Positions 60,396-64,000 of a stretch of DNA of 64,000 nucleotides are shown one piece after another. The DNA is taken from NCBI GenBank assembly GCA_036785705.1, contig JAWUZG010000363.1, positions 183,344 to 247,343 on the forward strand, written 5' to 3'. Every line of letters starts with the position of its first letter. Position 1 is the stretch's first letter. The notes beneath the pieces are model-generated. The model did not search any database, was not told the DNA's origin, and worked only from the letters and a program-made list of their open reading frames with translations. Source of the DNA: Acanthornis magna (Eukaryota > Chordata > Aves > Passeriformes > Acanthizidae). The position numbers were made by a program, and so were the translations under genes.

Positions 60396-60500
60396 GGGGG
60401 TCCAAACACCCTCTGGATGAAGAACCTTTTTCTAATATCCAGCATAAACCTCTCCTGACACAGCTTCATGCCATACACCTTCCTTTTTTACCTTATTTCC
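60396..60500 (-). mobile_element. CR1: CR1 LINE fragment, reverse orientation
   Basis: GATGAAGAACCTTTTTCTAA then TATCCAGCATAAACCTCTCC then TGACACAGCTTCATGCCAT is the reverse complement of the CR1 block AAGTTG(T)GCCAGG..AGGTTTAGATTGGATATTAG..AAAAATTTCTTC. Confidence 0.8.
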
Positions 60501-60827
60501 TAGAAAGGTTTCCTGTTCAGCCAAGACAGACATCTTCCTCACCTGCTTGACTTCTGACATTTGGGAATTGCCTGTTCCTGTGCCCATAAGAGGTGATGTT
60601 TTAAAGGTGATCAGCACTGATGGACCCCAACACCTGCAAAAAAATTTTCCTAGGTGGCCTTATTCACTAATTCCCTGAACATCCTGAAGTGTCCTCTCCT
60701 CATGTTGAGTATGGATTTTGCTGGCACTTTTCCTCTGATCACCAGAGATTATAAACTCAATCGCTTCATGGCTGCTGTGGCCAAGATGATCACCAATCCC
60801 CACTTTGCTCACAAGACCCACTCTGCT
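60501..60827. repeat. unassigned, probably repeat-derived segment
   Basis: It lies between two opposed CR1 fragments. Text such as CCCTGAACATCCTGAAGTGT and TCATGGCTGCTGTGGCCAAG has the look of a dispersed avian repeat, but I cannot name it. A plus frame (60654-60845) is open through it without other support. Confidence 0.3.
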
Positions 60828-60921
60828 GTGCTATGGTTTAGTTGATACGGTGGCGTTCAACCAAAGGTTGGACTCAATCATCTTGGAGGTCTTTTCCAAC
60901 CTTGGTGCTTCTATGATTCTA
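60828..60921 (+). mobile_element. CR1: CR1 3' end fragment
   Basis: CTATGGTTTAGTTGATACGG..GGTTGGACTCAATCATCTTG..GAGGTCTTTTCCAACCTTGG..TTCTATGATTCTA is a near-textbook CR1 terminus with its short tail repeat. Confidence 0.92.
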
Positions 60922-61893
60922 AGAGTGAATGAATGGAAGATAAGGAATGATCCACTTCACATCTAAATACTCTCTTGGTGGAATTCCCAGAGAAGGGAGA
61001 AAGCATGGGGAAACCATGGAGAAAGTTAAGTCAAGAGCCCAAAGTGTCAGCACAAGCAAGACCTGAAGCGGTTCATGTAGCCACCTCCAAAAGTATCAGG
61101 GCCTGGGCATAGCACCAAAAATGGAAAATCAAATAATGCAATGAAATAAAAATTATTTACTACTTTTTTTTCTTCTGTGGATGCAGAGACACATAAAGCA
61201 AAGAAATCTACATTAAAAATAAGGCTAATTGATTTGTGAGAGGTGAGAAAATAAAAATCAAACCAAAAATAGAATCAGACTTCAGTACCCTGACCGCTTT
61301 TACACTGAAATACACAGAAAAAACTTGGCAGACAGAGCTACTATGGTTTCCTCAGGATCGCTGAGGGACCTGGCAAACCTGCAGGAATATCACCAGGACA
61401 GGTTGTCCTTGACAGTTAGCAGGCATAGTGATTCAGCTCAGACTGTCAATTAAAATCTTTATATCACGTTTTCTATCATCATAGCAGCAGGCCAGAATTG
61501 ATATCCAACATTTAAGACTGAAGAAATGGTTTTAATTATTCTGAATGAACAGAGAGATTCAGTTTACAAAAGAATTAGTAAAAACCTTCAAAGAGAAAAC
61601 TGGGGGAGGAAAAGAGATGGAAAAGGCACTATTAAACTTTAGCTTGCTCACTACCTTTTTTGGATTTGGAAATATATATCATATAATGTCATTCTATGGA
61701 AATATTTCAGTAAGCTGTTCTTGTATGCTGATACTACATCTAGGACATTTTGGGAGCTATTTAGTGTAAAGAATTAGTCATAGTAGTAGCTCCCTTTGAG
61801 GACGCGTAAGTGCCCTCAGATACTGCCAAGAGATGGGCCAAGAGACTTGGAACTCCACACTCATCCCCAGCTCAGACCTCAAAGCCTGCTCAC

Positions 61894-62100
61894 CTGTTCA
61901 CCAGGTACAGGAGCATGAGAGATGACCCCAGGACCCAGTGCCTGACAAAACAAAAGGTAGTTCCTAAATATAAGACTACCATGGAAAGGACTACCAAAGG
62001 CAGCACAGTCAGCAAGATCAGGCTCAGGCTAGCACAGACAAGCATCCCAAGGCCAAAGCAACACAGAGCTACCACTCCTGCTCCCTGTATGTGGGCAGGA
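61894..62100 (-). CDS. candidate exon encoding hydrophobic membrane segments
   Basis: On minus, acceptor (TACCTGCTTGGGGTTAG) and strong donor (GAACAG|GTGAGC) bound 207 nt, symmetrical phase 2-2; the donor TGA ends the frame. The 69 codons are very hydrophobic: GAGVVALCCFGLGMLVC, SLILLTVLPLVVLSMVVLYL, then FCFVRH and SSLMLLYLVN, suggesting two or three membrane spans. The frame also continues upstream to an ATG at 62177 (95 codons in all). The complementary plus strand is open too (61810-62118), so hydrophobicity could be the mirror of a basic or polar frame. No family is recognised. Confidence 0.22.
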
Positions 62101-62114
62101 CTAACCCCAAGCAG
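61905..62114 (+). CDS. candidate exon of a plus-strand chain (alternative)
   Basis: Acceptor (CTGCTCACCTGTTCACCAG), 210 nt open, donor (CAAGCAG|GTAAAG). The basic frame reads YRSMRDDPRTQCLTKQ.. and ends MWAGLTPS, phase 2-2, joining 59745 in frame. It is antisense to the hydrophobic minus exon 61894-62100; at most one is likely coding. Confidence 0.15.
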
Positions 62115-62141
62115 GTAAAGGCAAAGGCATTTTTTCCCCAG

Positions 62142-62223
62142 GTATGACAGGAAACTTTCAAAAACAGCTTTGGACAATTATGGGTGGGCTGTGATTCTTG
62201 ACTCCTCACTGGACTCAAGAATG
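62142..62223 (+). CDS. candidate exon of a plus-strand chain
   Basis: A very strong acceptor (GGCATTTTTTCCCCAG) is followed by one open frame: YDRKLSKTALDNYGWAV then ILDSSLDSRM, to a donor (GAATG|GTATGA) whose TGA ends the frame. It enters in phase 2 (fits 59745) and leaves in phase 0. If unspliced, it ends as a terminal exon two codons later. Confidence 0.22.
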
Positions 62224-62322
62224 GTATGAACACTGGTATGATACCTGCAAGGAAAGAGAGAGCAATGCAGATAGGATAAAATCATTGTCCAGAACATCTC
62301 TCCTGGCTGCTTATCCCCCCAG

Positions 62323-62385
62323 GTACACATAGCAGCTTTGCAGGGCACAGAAATTATAAACTTTTTGAAGCCGGAAAACGAATGA
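62323..62385 (+). CDS. candidate terminal exon of a plus-strand chain
   Basis: A very strong acceptor (GGCTGCTTATCCCCCCAG) opens VHIAALQGTEIINFLKPENE followed by TGA, entering in phase 0, which fits the 62223 donor across a 99-nt gap. Another frame (THSSFAGHRNYKLFEAG..) is open a little longer. Not recognised. Confidence 0.2.
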   Translation, partial: VHIAALQGTEIINFLKPENE

Positions 62386-64000
62386 TGTTTACATTTAGTT
62401 AAGTGGAGGAGAGAGATGGCAGAGTGACTGCCAACAATCACTGGGCTGGTTTAAATTGCTTTTCACCAGCAGTCACCTGAGCAGATCTGTGCCAAGACAC
62501 CAGGAAAAGCTGCTAGTATAAGAGCAAGTTTATGCACTTCAGAGCGGTACTGGAAGGTACTGCAATAGTGATTGACATCAATATGGAGATATTCAGAAGA
62601 GAGGAAGGAAAAAAATACGTGGATGGATTCAGAAGAAAGAGTGGAAATGCAAAGTTCAGGAGGACACCATTTTACAGTACACAATTGCACAGATTAGCAA
62701 GTTAGATGGTACTGAAGCCAAATATCCAGTATTGAAATTAATGACCATAAAAATATCCCAGTAGAAAGATGGAGATTCATTGAAACATAACGCATACTGT
62801 AAATAATCATTAAGTAAGTTAATCTTTAAGGATACCAAAAAGTATCTTTATACACTGGAGGGGCCAAGAGACTTTTAAGTCTTTCCATTTTTCACCTTGT
62901 AATTCACAACTTTTAGACCATTATGCAATTGCAAAATTTTAAAGAAGCTTCAGTGATAACCCTGAAAGTCACAAGAAGATGAACAGAAATGATATGATAA
63001 AAAGGAAGGTATGGTCTTCATTCATTTTCTTAACATCAACCTTTACTTTTGACTGTTCCAGTGTGTACTAAGAATCAATATTTATACATTGGAAAGCACC
63101 TAAGCTCAAATATTTCAAATTTCAAAGATTTTGGATTCTAAACCCAACAGTATCTTTATTAACTAGCACTGTTCAATCACAAGACTCCACATATTTTGGG
63201 AAACACAATTCAGATGAAAAATCTGGTTTTGCTATGGTTTTGAGATTCAAGTGACTTCCAGTGGGACAAGATTAGGAAGAAATAGGAAGAAATGGGAAGA
63301 GCTGTAGAAGAACCTGTTCAGAAATTAGTACAGTGACACACGAATAAAGCTTGTGGAGTTCAAGGACTTTCTCTAACTAGTCCTGAAAAAATGAACCTCA
63401 AAGCCAGCCATTCTCCAATTAAAAAAAAAATCATCATTTCTGCCAAGTTTACTGTCTGGTTGTTTTCTTTTATCAACTAATGAAAAAATACCAAGAAAAT
63501 TAGTTGGGACTTCCCATGCAGACCAGACTGAATTGAAGCTATAACAAAACTCCAGACAAAATGAGATGAACTATTCAAAATTTCATTTTTGCAATACTGA
63601 CACCTCTCTAGCGATACGTTTAAGGCTCTAGAGAGAAAACACTACAAAGCCATCCAACATACTGCACTAAACATTAAGCAGAACATTTGACAGAGGTGTT
63701 ATATAGAAGCAGGAAGAAGTATGAGTAGAGACTGCTGGACAATAACAGCTTAACCCGTGGTGAAATAATGTACTGCACCAAGGTCTGGGTAATCAGTTAC
63801 AGGAGTTAAATAAAGCTAGCAAAATTTTTACAGATACCTCATTATAGAAGTACTTTCTAGAAAACTGACAGAACCCAATAGAGGGTAAAAAAAAAACCAA
63901 ATAAAGCCCAGCTGACACAAAAGAAAAAGGAAGCAGAAAGACATAATGTCTCATGTTTTAAACCCTTAAAATATATTTCTGAGTATTTCCAGTCTATTCA
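62386..64000. other. unique AT-rich sequence
   Basis: No repeat family, splice-supported exon or clear poly(A) site is recognised. Short minus frames at 62178-62838 are unsupported. A small purine-rich AGGAAGAAAT repeat occurs at about 63273-63298. Confidence 0.45.

Noticed and set aside
1..64000. Prophage, CRISPR array, operon, tRNA/rRNA genes, endogenous retrovirus with paired LTRs
   Set aside because: No such structures were seen. The repeat content and splice-like signals indicate vertebrate DNA, and no paired long terminal repeats or retroviral gene order could be found by eye.

Overview
The window looks like vertebrate nuclear DNA, most likely from a bird. The evidence is an AT-leaning, CpG-poor background with many chance ORFs under 170 codons, no bacterial-type gene packing, no Alu- or L1-like repeats, and repeated pieces of CR1 LINEs ending in the avian-style tail (..TTCTGTGATTCTGTG). 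Two fragments resemble MIR, an old amniote SINE. I recognise no complete known protein-coding gene, tRNA, rRNA, CRISPR array, viral gene or toxin gene. The window is best read as intron and/or intergenic sequence of one or more long genes.

Layout. 1-9 kb: AT-rich unique sequence with a few splice-flanked open frames. 9-11.7 kb: a splice-rich stretch, then the clearest element of the window, a 5'-truncated and internally deleted CR1 at about 10.33-11.69 kb (+). 11.7-24 kb: mostly unique, with a degenerate CR1-like piece at 14.9-15.4 kb and a GC-rich patch at 16.2-16.6 kb. 24-26.4 kb: an ATT microsatellite, a possible ancient CR1, a CpG-rich island-like patch (25.05-25.33 kb) and a MIR carrying a poly-C tract. 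29.3-29.5 kb: CCAAT and TATA motifs in front of a possible first exon. 32.5 kb: a minus-strand site with the full consensus of a vertebrate recursive splice site plus a 38-nt recursive exon. 42.8-43.3 kb: an ancient CR1. 48.3-49.5 kb: a GC-richer cluster of long open frames bounded by good splice signals. 55.9-62.4 kb: a run of splice-flanked, mutually phase-compatible open frames on +, and two attractive minus-strand exon candidates (57.8 and 61.9 kb). 60.25-60.92 kb: a stack of MIR, CR1(-), an unassigned piece and CR1(+).

Caveat. Vertebrate introns hold many pseudo-exons (an AG...GT pair around a short open frame). All unrecognised exon candidates therefore carry low confidence. They were picked by eye from splice signal, frame and peptide composition, not from homology. 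The recursive site suggests a long gene transcribed from the minus strand, while the 56-62 kb chain would be a plus-strand gene. Both can exist, but neither is proven.
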